The notes beneath the pieces are model-generated. The model made no database searches. It worked only from the letters and a program-made list of their open reading frames with translations, and had not been told where the DNA came from. The position numbers and the translations under genes were made by a program. A stretch of DNA of 64,000 nucleotides from Vicinamibacterales bacterium (GTDB lineage Bacteria > Acidobacteriota > Vicinamibacteria > Vicinamibacterales > SCN-69-37). The stretch covers positions 200,923 to 264,922 of the forward strand of contig JAURFE010000003.1 in NCBI GenBank assembly GCA_030827135.1, written 5' to 3'. Below are positions 33,717 to 41,833 of this stretch, piece after piece (position 1 is the stretch's first letter; every line of letters begins with the position of its first letter).

Positions 33717-33983
33717 GTGCCCCTGTTTGATTTTGTCTGCCGCGCCTGCGGCACCCAGTTCGAATCCCTCGTCCGATCCGCGTCATACGGGGACCCGCCC
33801 ACCGCCTGCCCCGCCTGCCGGAGCCAGGAACTCGATCGCCTGCTCGCCAGCTTCGCCGTCAAGTCGGCCGAAAAAACCCAGGCGGCTGCTGCCGCCAAGA
33901 ATGCCAAGGCGGCCTCCGTGGCCCGGCGCGACCACGTCGCCGAACTACAGGATCAGGAAAAGCACCGGAAAGAAGATCATTAG
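33717..33983 (+). CDS. FmdB family zinc-ribbon protein
   Basis: This 88-residue protein opens with MPLFDFVCRACGTQFESLV, then a second knuckle ACPACRSQEL, giving a four-Cys zinc ribbon (C-x2-C ... C-x2-C). This is the FmdB/CxxC_CxxC_SSSS pattern of putative regulatory proteins. The tail is Lys/Ala/Glu-rich and probably helical (KSAEKTQAAAAAKNAKAAS), longer than in many homologues. The start is GTG 33717, deduced from the N-terminal M-P-L-x-x-F/Y-x-C typical of the family. The function of FmdB-like proteins is unclear; the name comes from formamidase operon regulators. Confidence 0.85.
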   Translation: MPLFDFVCRACGTQFESLVRSASYGDPPTACPACRSQELDRLLASFAVKSAEKTQAAAAAKNAKAASVARRDHVAELQDQEKHRKEDH

Positions 33984-34058
33984 CCAGAAAGGCAGCTACG
34001 ACGCCTCCCTCTCATGAATCGCCCTGAGCATCGGCGGCCGACGCAATCACACCACGCA

Positions 34059-34160
34059 GGGCGCGCTGGGTTTGAGCGCCGTATGTAGGGCGCGCTGGGT
34101 TTGAGCGCGCCGGGTGCGGCCCGCTGCAGTTCAGCGGGCCCTACGTACCGCAGCGGGCCC
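34059..34160. repeat. cluster of four palindromic elements
   Basis: In order: GGCGCGCT-GGGTTTG-AGCGC (right arm truncated, 34061-34080), GGCGCGCT-GGGTTTG-AGCGCGCC (34090-34112), GGCCCGCT-GCAGTTC-AGCGGGCC (34119-34141) and a right-half AGCGGGCC (34153-34160). Spacers CTACGTA or CGTATGTA separate them. Confidence 0.92.
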
Positions 34161-34179
34161 TGCGTACTGCAGTGAGCCG

Positions 34180-34185
34180 TACAAT
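34180..34185 (+). promoter_or_regulatory. -10-like TACAAT, leaderless promoter candidate
   Basis: TACAAT ends 6 nt before GTG 34192. It follows directly on the palindrome cluster. Confidence 0.45.
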
Positions 34186-34191
34186 GGACGT

Positions 34192-36003
34192 GTGCTCTCG
34201 TCCTCGCGCCGTGAACTGGCCATCGCCGTCCTGGCGGTGGTGGCGATGGCACTGCACCTCACACTGATTCCCGAGTGGCCGCTGTACGCGGCCCTGGGAC
34301 TTGGCGGCCTTCCGCTCGTCTTTGACCTCGGTCGCGGCCTGCTTCGAGGCAACTTCAGCTCCGACCTGCTCGCCGGCATCTCCATCGTCACATCCGTCAT
34401 CCTGGGCGAATACCTGGCCGGCACGTTGGTGGTGTTGATGTTGTCCGGCGGTCAGGCGCTGGAGTCCTACGCCGTTCGACGGGCATCGTCGGCGCTCTCG
34501 GCACTCGCCAAACGACTGCCCAACGTGGCCCACCGGAAGACAGGCGAACAGATTCCGCTCGAAGCGGTGCAACCCGGCGACGAACTGCTGGTCTTTCCTC
34601 ATCAGGCCTGCCCGGTGGACGGCGTCGTCATTGAAGGCCGCAGCACGATGGACGAGTCGTACCTCACAGGCGAGCCGTACCAATTGTCAAAGACGATTGG
34701 TGCGTCGGTACTGTCCGGTGCGGTGAACGGCGAGGGGCTTCTGACCATTCGAGCCGAGAAGCGGGCCGTGGATTCGCGATACGCGCGCATCATGCACGTC
34801 ATGCGGGAGTCGGAACAGCGACGCCCGACGCTGCGTCGATTGGGGGATCAACTGGGCGCGTACTACACGCCGGTCGCCATCACGATCGCAGCCGGCGCGT
34901 GGATCGCGACCGGCGACCCCGTGCGGTTCCTGGCCGTGCTCGTGGTCGCGACTCCGTGTCCGCTGTTGATTGCGATTCCCGTCGCGATCATCGGGTCCGT
35001 GTCGTTGGCGGCCCGCCGGGGCATCATCATCAAGGATCCGGCCGCGCTCGAGACGATCGACACGTGCCGCACTGCAATTTTCGACAAGACCGGCACCCTG
35101 ACGTACGGGCAACCGGAGGTGACCGAGATTCAGACATTGCCGGGATTTGCCGCACCCGACGTGCTCGCGGTGGTGGCCAGCCTCGAGCGGTATTCGCGGC
35201 ATCCACTCTCCGGCGCCATTCTCGCCAGAGCAAAGACTGACAACGTCGCACTTGTGGAGGCGCTGGAAGTCAGCGAGCGCCCCGGCCAGGGACTGACCGG
35301 ACGTATCGATGGCCGGTTCGTGCAGGTCACCAGTCGCAAAGCAGTCGCCGTGATGGACCCTGAAGGCGCGGCCGCGCTGCCGCCACTGGAAGGCGGGCTC
35401 GAGTGTGTGGCCGTGATCGACGGCAGGACTGCCGGCCTCATCCGCTTCCGTGATGAACCTCGCGCCGAGGGATTGTCGTTTGTCCGCCACCTCGGTCCGC
35501 AACATGGGTTCACGCGCGTGATGCTGGTATCCGGTGATCGCGACAGCGAGGTGCGCTACCTCGCGGAGAAGGTCGGCATCGCGGACGTGCTCGCAGGTCA
35601 GAGCCCTGAGCAGAAGCTGGCCCTCGTCCGCGCGGAAACGGCGAAGGCTCCGACCGTGTTCATGGGCGACGGCATCAACGACGCGCCCGCCCTGACCGCA
35701 GCCACGGTCGGGATTGCGTTCGGTCAGGCCAGCGACGTCACCGCCGAGGCCGCCGGCGTCGTCATCATGGACAGCTCGCTCGCACGCGTGGACGAACTGC
35801 TGCACATCGGCGCTCGTATGCGTCGCATCGCGCTCCAGAGCGCGGTGGGTGGAATGGCGCTGAGTATCGTCGGTATGGGGCTCGCAGCGGCCGGCTATCT
35901 GCCGCCGGTGACGGGCGCCATCGCGCAGGAATTGATCGATGTCTTTGCGGTGCTGAACGCGTTGCGCGCGTCAGTCAGACCGAGCACACTGACCGACATG
36001 TAG
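34192..36003 (+). CDS. P1B-type heavy-metal translocating ATPase
   Basis: This 603-residue protein starts at GTG 34192, because the upstream open frame runs through palindromic repeats. No N-terminal metal-binding domain is present. The actuator domain has [10 protein letters not shown], the membrane metal site is Thr254-Pro-Cys-Pro257, and the phosphorylation motif is Asp298 in [12 protein letters not shown]. The nucleotide domain keeps the His-Pro pair of P1B pumps ([11 protein letters not shown]), and the hinge is [24 protein letters not shown] rather than CPC site is seen in some P1B subgroups, so the metal (Zn, Cd, Co or other) is uncertain. The TAG stop is part of a palindromic element. 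Confidence 0.92.
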   Translation: MLSSSRRELAIAVLAVVAMALHLTLIPEWPLYAALGLGGLPLVFDLGRGLLRGNFSSDLLAGISIVTSVILGEYLAGTLVVLMLSGGQALESYAVRRASSALSALAKRLPNVAHRKTGEQIPLEAVQPGDELLVFPHQACPVDGVVIEGRSTMDESYLTGEPYQLSKTIGASVLSGAVNGEGLLTIRAEKRAVDSRYARIMHVMRESEQRRPTLRRLGDQLGAYYTPVAITIAAGAWIATGDPVRFLAVLVVATPCPLLIAIPVAIIGSVSLAARRGIIIKDPAALETIDTCRTAIFDKTGTLTYGQPEVTEIQTLPGFAAPDVLAVVASLERYSRHPLSGAILARAKTDNVALVEALEVSERPGQGLTGRIDGRFVQVTSRKAVAVMDPEGAAALPPLEGGLECVAVIDGRTAGLIRFRDEPRAEGLSFVRHLGPQHGFTRVMLVSGDRDSEVRYLAEKVGIADVLAGQSPEQKLALVRAETAKAPTVFMGDGINDAPALTAATVGIAFGQASDVTAEAAGVVIMDSSLARVDELLHIGARMRRIALQSAVGGMALSIVGMGLAAAGYLPPVTGAIAQELIDVFAVLNALRASVRPSTLTDM

Positions 36004-36108
36004 GGCGCGCTGCCACATGTAGGGCGCGCTGAATCTGAGCGCTGCTACATGTAGGGCGCGCTGAATTTGAGCGCGCCGTGAGTTGGCACGCTACAGTTCA
36101 GCGTGCCC
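36001..36108. repeat. cluster of palindromic elements including an A-T stem variant
   Basis: Left-half TAGGGCGCGCT (36001-36011), imperfect copy (36023-36045), intact GGCGCGCT-GAATTTG-AGCGCGCC (36055-36077), and GGCACGCT-ACAGTTC-AGCGTGCC (36085-36107). The last keeps perfect complementarity with an A-T pair at the variable position. The first TAG is the stop of the P1B ATPase gene. Confidence 0.92.
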
Positions 36109-36112
36109 TACG

Positions 36113-36526
36113 TCATGGCGAGAAACCCTTCCCAGGAATTGGGGCCGGTCCGCTCATGTCGGGGTTCATATGCTTGATCCGCATCTCCACGCTGCCCTCG
36201 ACCTCTATCAGCATCAGGAGTTCGTAGAATACGGGCTTCCCGTCGCGGACAAGGCGGAAATGCCCAACCATCGAGCCACCGACCGGCTCGCTCCAGACCT
36301 CCTCCACCTGGCCGCCAAGACCCTCGCCGACCCAGGAGCCCGTCAGCCACTTGAACTCGGTCACGCGGGCTCCGGGTCGAGGAGCCCCTTCCGCCAGTTT
36401 GAAGGGATTCGGCGTGCTTCCCTGGACGACGGTCGCCTGCCCGGCCTGGGTCGACTGGGACAGCAGCAGGCTCAACATCAGAATCTGGGTCGATACAATC
36501 GACAGGTTCCCATAGACTTTGGCCAT
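36113..36526 (-). CDS. DUF6265-like exported protein, C-terminally truncated
   Basis: This predicted protein has 137 residues. A signal peptide (about 1-30, ILMLSLLLSQSTQA) precedes the family core FKWLTGSWVGEGLGGQVEEV, then GGSMVGHFRLVRDGKPVFYE, and RIKHMNPDM. In homologues I recall, a further 50-70 residues follow (usually beginning GWEEK...). Here the sequence changes to SGPAPIPGKGFSP and stops 6 nt from a palindromic repeat cluster. It is therefore probably a decayed or shortened gene. The start ATG 36526 shares two bases with the divergent nitrilase ATG 36525. A start at ATG 36478 is an alternative. Confidence 0.6.
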   Translation of the reverse strand: MAKVYGNLSIVSTQILMLSLLLSQSTQAGQATVVQGSTPNPFKLAEGAPRPGARVTEFKWLTGSWVGEGLGGQVEEVWSEPVGGSMVGHFRLVRDGKPVFYELLMLIEVEGSVEMRIKHMNPDMSGPAPIPGKGFSP

Positions 36527-37451
36527 GATCGAAGTCGCCGTGGTCCAGGCGGAGGTGGCCTCCACGCTGGAGGAAGGCCTGGCGCGCACACGGACCCTCA
36601 CGTCTGACGCTGCCGCGCAGGGCGCACGACTGGTGGTGTTTCCTGAAACATGGCTCCCGGGTTACCCAGCCTGGCTGGATGTGTGCAGGGACGTAAGTCT
36701 CTGGGACCACGCACCGACCAAAGCCGTGTTCGCCCGGTATCGTGCCGAGAGCGTGGAGGTCGGCGGCGCCGCTGGCCAGGTCCTCGCTGACATCGCGCGG
36801 GCCTCGGACGTCACACTCGTCATCGGTATCAGCGAGCGGGTCTCTGCCGGTCCGGGCTACGGCACACTGTACAACTCGCTGCTGACATATGGTCCGACCG
36901 GCGTGCTCCTCAACCATCACCGCAAGCTGATGCCGACGTACACCGAGCGTCTGGTCTGGGGTCACGGAGACACGGCTGGACTCCGGGCGGTGGACACTCC
37001 AGCAGGTCGTGTCGGAGGGCTCGTCTGCTGGGAACACTGGATGCCGCTCTCGCGCCAGGCCCTGCACGACTCCGGCGAGGACGTACACGTCGCGGTCTGG
37101 CCCACCGTGCAGGAGCGGCACCAGATCGCCAGCCGCCACTACGCGTTTGAAGGCCGTTGCTTCGTGCTGGCCGCCGGCTCCCTGATGCGCTCGTCGTCGC
37201 TCCCCCCTGAGCTCGAACGCGATCCGGTTCGTGCGGGCGACGACGATGCGTGGGTGCTTGGTGGTGGAAGCGCGATTATCAATCCGAGGGGCGAATACGT
37301 GGCGGGACCGGTGTTTGGGTCGCCGGCCATTCTGCGGGCGTCACTTGACCCTGCGCAGCTTGATGAGGAGCGCATGACGCTGGACGTCGCCGGCCACTAT
37401 GCCAGGCGCGATGCGTTTACGTTTGCCGTCATCCCCACTGACCGCGGTTGA
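36525..37451 (+). CDS. nitrilase-family carbon-nitrogen hydrolase
   Basis: This 308-residue cytosolic enzyme has the nitrilase triad Glu41 (VFPETWLPGYPAW), Lys134 (HRKLMPTYTERLVWGHGD) and Cys168 (GLVCWEHWMPL). The R-K-L-x-P-T-x-x-E-R-x-x-W-G motif and Trp after the Cys are those of genuine nitrilases (nitrile to carboxylic acid plus ammonia) or cyanide hydratases rather than omega-amidases. Length and motif spacing are normal. TAGACT lies 6 nt before ATG 36525, and there is no ribosome binding site. The 3' end overlaps the convergent rhomboid gene by 23 nt. Confidence 0.93.
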   Translation: MIEVAVVQAEVASTLEEGLARTRTLTSDAAAQGARLVVFPETWLPGYPAWLDVCRDVSLWDHAPTKAVFARYRAESVEVGGAAGQVLADIARASDVTLVIGISERVSAGPGYGTLYNSLLTYGPTGVLLNHHRKLMPTYTERLVWGHGDTAGLRAVDTPAGRVGGLVCWEHWMPLSRQALHDSGEDVHVAVWPTVQERHQIASRHYAFEGRCFVLAAGSLMRSSSLPPELERDPVRAGDDDAWVLGGGSAIINPRGEYVAGPVFGSPAILRASLDPAQLDEERMTLDVAGHYARRDAFTFAVIPTDRG

Positions 37452-38208
37452 GGCCGACCCGGCGGGGCCGGTAGTGATGCGCCCGATGTTCGGCCACAGC
37501 CTCTGAGCGTGCAAAGAGCTTGATCAACACCACACCGGCGGCGAAGCCGCCCAGGTGCGCCCAAAACGCGACACCGCCGCCGGTGTCCGGCTCGAGCACA
37601 CTGGCGAACCCGGAGAACAGCTGCAGCGCGAACCAGTAGATCAACATGACCCAGGCCGGCAGCATCATCGTGGTGAACATGAATCCGAGCGGAATGAGCG
37701 TGAAGATCCGGACACGCGGATACAGCACCAGATAGCCACCCATCACCCCCGAGATGGCACCGGACGCCCCGACCATCGGAATGATGGAATCAGGCTCCGC
37801 GTAGACCTGGCCCAGGGCGGCCGCGACGCCGCAGACGAGATAAAACGCCACAAACCGGGGGCGGGACATGGAGTCCTCGATGTTGTTGCCGAAGAGCCAG
37901 AGAAACCACATGTTGCCGATGAGGTGCATCCAGCCGCCGTGCAGGAACATCGACGTGAAAACGTGCAGGACCTGCGGTCCGGGATCCGTGACACAGGCCA
38001 CGCCTTCGGCGATGGCAAAGCCCGAACCAACCGGCACCGAGCCCAGCAGCTCGCCCGGAATCAGCCCGAGGTTGCACACGGACTCCAGAAACGGCAGGCC
38101 CGCCCCCGCGCCCTGCACCGACAACCAGGTCACGGCGCACGTGGCAATCAGTGCCAGCGTCACCACCGGTGTTCGCTGTGTCTCGTTCTCGTCGTGAAAA
38201 GGAATCAT
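37429..38208 (-). CDS. rhomboid family intramembrane serine protease
   Basis: This 259-residue protein has about six to seven membrane segments. The catalytic dyad is Ser149 in GASGAISG and His218 in FWAHLGGFAAG. The oxyanion region HLIGNMWFLWLFG (Asn99) and the helix partner HGGWMHL are also present. The long loop between the first two segments (about 35-80) is usual for this bacterial subgroup. Rhomboids cleave membrane proteins within the bilayer; the substrate is unknown. The start ATG 38208 has no clear ribosome binding site. Confidence 0.93.
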   Translation of the reverse strand: MIPFHDENETQRTPVVTLALIATCAVTWLSVQGAGAGLPFLESVCNLGLIPGELLGSVPVGSGFAIAEGVACVTDPGPQVLHVFTSMFLHGGWMHLIGNMWFLWLFGNNIEDSMSRPRFVAFYLVCGVAAALGQVYAEPDSIIPMVGASGAISGVMGGYLVLYPRVRIFTLIPLGFMFTTMMLPAWVMLIYWFALQLFSGFASVLEPDTGGGVAFWAHLGGFAAGVVLIKLFARSEAVAEHRAHHYRPRRVGLNRGQWG

Positions 38209-38235
38209 GCGTCGCGCGGCCCCTGGCCGCCCAGT

Positions 38236-40692
38236 CTACTCGCTGAGCGCGGTCAGGGGATCGACTCTCGAGGCGCGACGGGCCGGGATGACGGTGGCGG
38301 CGACGGCGACCAGGGTCAGCACCAACGAGACCGCCGCGATAACGCGCATGTCGTGCGGCGCCACCGCGTACAACTGGCTGCGCATCGCTTCGCCGACAAA
38401 CCAGGTGCCGGCCAGGCCTACGACCAGGCCGACGGCCGCGATCTTCAGCCCGTCACCCAGAACAAGTCCGAAGACCTCGCGGGCCGTGCTGCCCAGTGCC
38501 ATCCGAATGCCAATTTCGCGCCGGCGCTGAGCCACCTGATACGCCAGCACGCCATACACACCAATCGCAGACAGGAACAACGCGACCACCGCAAAGGCTG
38601 TCGCTATCAGCATTGGCACACGCCGGCCGACGAGGGACTGGTCCATCAGTTCCATCATCGTGTGAACCGAATACACCGGCAGTTCAGGGTTGATCGCCGC
38701 GACCTTGGAGCGCAGCGTGTTGATGACCGACTCGGGGGTGGTGCTCGTGCGCAGGGCGATGACCAGTCCACGATCGGGGTTCTGCGCCTGCGCATAATAG
38801 TAGGCGCCTACCATCGGCACGCCGCTCGCCAACCCCATGATCTGCACGTCCTTCACGACACCGACGACGTTGTAGAAGTCGGTGTCCGGCGTGATGGCCA
38901 TCGGATCATCCATCCCGACAGGGCCGTACATCCGGCGCCCGATCGGATCCTGTCCCGGCCAGAACTTGGCCGCCAGTGTCTCGTCGATGATGATGGCCAG
39001 CGGCGCATCCGGGGTGTCCCCGGCCGTAAAGTAGCGGCCTCGGACGAGCGGCGTCTTCATCGCCTCGAAGTACCCGTCGCTGACGGAGGTCTGCGCCGGC
39101 GAGATCAGCGACTCGCCGGGTTTCGGGACATACCCTTCGGCGAAGATCACGCTGCTGCTGTAGTCGCCGGTCATCGGCAACACCGAGGTGAGGCCTGCCG
39201 CCTCCACACCTGGAATCGACGCGGCAGCATCCACCAGTCTCCGTGAGACGGCGGCGAGGGCTGCGTCATCGGCATACGCGGTGGCCGGCAACGTGATTTG
39301 CGCGGTAACCACGCCAGAGGGTGTGAAGCCGGGGTCGATCTTCAACACCTCCCGGAAACTCGCAAGCATCAGCCCCGCGCCAATCAGCAGCAGGAACGCC
39401 AGTGCGACCTGCGCAGTCGCAAGTCCTCGTCGCACGAGGTTCGTACGCCGGCTGACGGTGCCGCCGCGTCCCTCATCACGCAGGGTTGTGTTCAGATTCA
39501 TCGATCGCAACCGCACCACCGGAAGCAGCCCGATCAGTACGCCAACCACAATCGTCAGACCCAGGGCGACCAGTACGCTCACCACGTCCAGCCTGATCTC
39601 GTGGCCGCGCGGCAATTCGTCGAGCCCGAGCGCCGGCACGGCCGACAGGGCCCACCAGCCGAGCACCACACCAAGCGCGCCGCCGACGACTGAGAGCACC
39701 ACGGTCTCCGAAAGGATCTGGCGACCAAGACGGCCGTATGACGCGCCAATGGCGTGCCGTGTGGCCATCTCGCGCGCCCTGCCGCTCGATCGGATCATGA
39801 CGAGATTCGCAATGTTCACGCAGCCGATGAGCAGGACAAACGCGACACCCGCCCACAGCAGGTAGAGCACCGGCCGCAACTCGCGTACCAAATCCGCATG
39901 CAGCATGAACGCGTCGGTGCGAAACCCGGTGTCTTTGAGGATCTGTCGGAATTGCGGGAACCGCTCGTCGTTGGCTGCATTGACCGCATCCAGTTGCTGC
40001 TGTACCTGCGACAACGTCGCGCCATCCTTCAATCGGCCAACCATCGTCCAATTGTTCGAGTGGCGGGAGTTGTCGGATTTTTCATTCGCGGTGAACTGGG
40101 TGGGCAGCCAGACGTCGATGTCGTTCCACAGCACCGTGAAGTCCGCCGGCAACACGCCGGCGATCACGTGAACATTGCCGTTCAGCCTGATCTCGTCTCC
40201 GACCGCTGACAGACTGCCGCCGAACTTCTGCTGCCACAGGCTGTGGCTCAGGAGGACGCGCCGGGGGGCACCTTCCCCGGCATCGGCGTCCGTGAGCAAG
40301 CTGCCCGCCACAGGCACCGCACCCGCCAGCTGGTAAAACGATGGCGTCGCAGTGACTGACACGAGGCGCTCCGCACCACCCTCGACACCAAGCGTCAGCC
40401 CCCCCCGTCGGTACAACGCCATGTGTTCAAGGGCTGTCACACCCTTCAACCGGTCAAAGTAGTCCGGCACCGCGGCAGCCGCGCGAGGGGCGCCGGCGTT
40501 GGGATAACTGTTGAGGACCAGGACCAGCCGATCCGCATCCGGCACCGGCAACGGCCGCAGCAACACGGATTGGACGACGCTGAAGATCGCCGTGTTCGCA
40601 CCAATACACAGCGCCAGGGTCAGCAGCGCGGTCACTGTGAAGCTTCGGTCCTTGATCAGAAGACGGAGGGCGTGGCGTACATCGGACAGCAT
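38236..40692 (-). CDS. ADOP family ABC transporter permease (MacB/FtsX type)
   Basis: This 818-residue protein starts at ATG 40692; the longer open frame to 40899 lies within the upstream gene. It opens with SDVRHALRLLIKDRSFTVTA, the usual N-terminus of acidobacterial duplicated orphan permeases. The layout is one membrane segment, a periplasmic MacB core domain, an FtsX block (about 270-420), a second periplasmic core (about 470-660) and a final FtsX block with RRREIGIRMALGSTAREV. ADOP proteins lack an adjacent ATPase gene, as here. They probably move lipids, peptides or drugs across the envelope. It lies 25 nt after xdhC on the same strand. Confidence 0.93.
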   Translation of the reverse strand: MLSDVRHALRLLIKDRSFTVTALLTLALCIGANTAIFSVVQSVLLRPLPVPDADRLVLVLNSYPNAGAPRAAAAVPDYFDRLKGVTALEHMALYRRGGLTLGVEGGAERLVSVTATPSFYQLAGAVPVAGSLLTDADAGEGAPRRVLLSHSLWQQKFGGSLSAVGDEIRLNGNVHVIAGVLPADFTVLWNDIDVWLPTQFTANEKSDNSRHSNNWTMVGRLKDGATLSQVQQQLDAVNAANDERFPQFRQILKDTGFRTDAFMLHADLVRELRPVLYLLWAGVAFVLLIGCVNIANLVMIRSSGRAREMATRHAIGASYGRLGRQILSETVVLSVVGGALGVVLGWWALSAVPALGLDELPRGHEIRLDVVSVLVALGLTIVVGVLIGLLPVVRLRSMNLNTTLRDEGRGGTVSRRTNLVRRGLATAQVALAFLLLIGAGLMLASFREVLKIDPGFTPSGVVTAQITLPATAYADDAALAAVSRRLVDAAASIPGVEAAGLTSVLPMTGDYSSSVIFAEGYVPKPGESLISPAQTSVSDGYFEAMKTPLVRGRYFTAGDTPDAPLAIIIDETLAAKFWPGQDPIGRRMYGPVGMDDPMAITPDTDFYNVVGVVKDVQIMGLASGVPMVGAYYYAQAQNPDRGLVIALRTSTTPESVINTLRSKVAAINPELPVYSVHTMMELMDQSLVGRRVPMLIATAFAVVALFLSAIGVYGVLAYQVAQRRREIGIRMALGSTAREVFGLVLGDGLKIAAVGLVVGLAGTWFVGEAMRSQLYAVAPHDMRVIAAVSLVLTLVAVAATVIPARRASRVDPLTALSE

Positions 40693-40713
40693 GAAGAACC
40701 GGACGACCAAACC

Positions 40714-40741
40714 GGGTTCATGGTTCCTGGTTCCTGGTTCC
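40714..40741. repeat. period-7 minisatellite (TGGTTCC)
   Basis: Three perfect TGGTTCC units (40721-40741) preceded by the degenerate GGGTTCA. The array encodes the last residues (GTRNQEP) and supplies the TGA stop of the XdhC gene on the minus strand. Confidence 0.85.
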
Positions 40742-41833
40742 GTGGTGCTGGATCGACAGCGATCGCCCGGACCCGTGGTAGCGAATCTGGGTGATTTCGG
40801 CCAGTACGGACAGGGCGATCTCCGCGGGTGTCCGTCCGCCAAGGTCGAGGCCCACGGGCGCCCGGATGGCGGCGATGCGGTCCTCGGCGACCCCCTCATC
40901 GCGCAGCATCTTTTCGATCAACACGGTTTTGCGCCGGCTGCCAAGCAACCCGATATAGCGCGCGTTGGTGGTCACTGCTTCGCGCACACAGTCGGCATCC
41001 AGCTTGTGGCCGCGGGTGGCGATGACGATGAAGCTGTTCCATGCATATCGGAGGGACCCGAGCGTGGCCGGCACATCGCCCTGAAGAATCGTGGCACCGG
41101 GAAATCGTTCATCACTCGCAAATTCAGGCCGGTCCTCCACCACCGTCACGTCGAAGTCGAGCATCGCGGCCTGCCGTGCGATCGCAAGAGCGACGTGCCC
41201 TCCACCGGCGATGACGATGCGCGGGCGGCTCGCGATGGCCTCCACCAGCAGGTCTTGTTCGTCGTCGATCTTCACCGTGCGAGCGGTGCCATGCGGCAGT
41301 TGCGCCAATGCGGCATCCCGCGCGTATGTTGTCAGCGCGTCTGTGGCCAGCGCCCCATGGGGCGTGCCATCGTCCTGCACCGCGAGGCGGCCCAGGCGCT
41401 CGAATCCATCCCTGGTGCGGCGCAGGTGGGTGACGAGGGCGACGGGGGATCCGTCCTCAGCGGCCGCGACCAGAGCCGGCAGCATGTCGTGGCCCCCGCA
41501 CGTCAGGGCTTCGTCGTCACGCTGCACGAGAATCCACATCGTGCCGCCGCACACGAGGCCGGTGTTCCAGGCGAGGTCTTCAGTCAATTCGTACGCGCGC
41601 AGCGAATGGCGTCCTGTGGTGATGACGTCGCGCGCCGCATCCACAGCATCGGCTTCAACACATCCGCCGCCGAGGGTGCCGACAGCCGCACGGACATCTT
41701 CGTGTTCGCCCAGCACGAGCGTGGCGCCCACGACCTGCGGAGTGCTTCCATGAGTGCGCACAACCGTGGCCACGGCAAACCGCTGGCCCTGGGCTCGCAG
41801 CACGGCCATGCGGTGGTAAATCGACCCGGACAT
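40718..41833 (-). CDS. xdhC: XdhC/CoxI family molybdoenzyme maturation protein
   Basis: This 371-residue protein binds molybdenum cofactor and helps insert it into xanthine dehydrogenase-type enzymes. The N-terminal domain has VRTHGSTPQVVGA, GTLGGGCVEADAVDAA and NTGLVCGGTMWIL. The C-terminal Rossmann part has PRIVIAGGGHVALAIARQA, VIATRGHKLDADCV and GLLGSRRK followed by GLDLGGRTPAEIALSVLAEI. All are standard for the family. The final residues are encoded by a 7-nt tandem repeat and differ from homologues' ends. No molybdoenzyme gene is in the window; a MocA-like transferase lies at 47572. The ATG overlaps the upstream stop (TGATG). Confidence 0.93.
   Translation of the reverse strand: MSGSIYHRMAVLRAQGQRFAVATVVRTHGSTPQVVGATLVLGEHEDVRAAVGTLGGGCVEADAVDAARDVITTGRHSLRAYELTEDLAWNTGLVCGGTMWILVQRDDEALTCGGHDMLPALVAAAEDGSPVALVTHLRRTRDGFERLGRLAVQDDGTPHGALATDALTTYARDAALAQLPHGTARTVKIDDEQDLLVEAIASRPRIVIAGGGHVALAIARQAAMLDFDVTVVEDRPEFASDERFPGATILQGDVPATLGSLRYAWNSFIVIATRGHKLDADCVREAVTTNARYIGLLGSRRKTVLIEKMLRDEGVAEDRIAAIRAPVGLDLGGRTPAEIALSVLAEITQIRYHGSGRSLSIQHHGTRNQEP

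Noticed and set aside
37555-39246. Long plus-strand open frame of 563 codons
   Set aside because: It lies antisense to the rhomboid and ADOP permease genes, which have full family motifs. Its product is Arg/His/Gln-rich, typical for the complement of GC-rich coding sequence.
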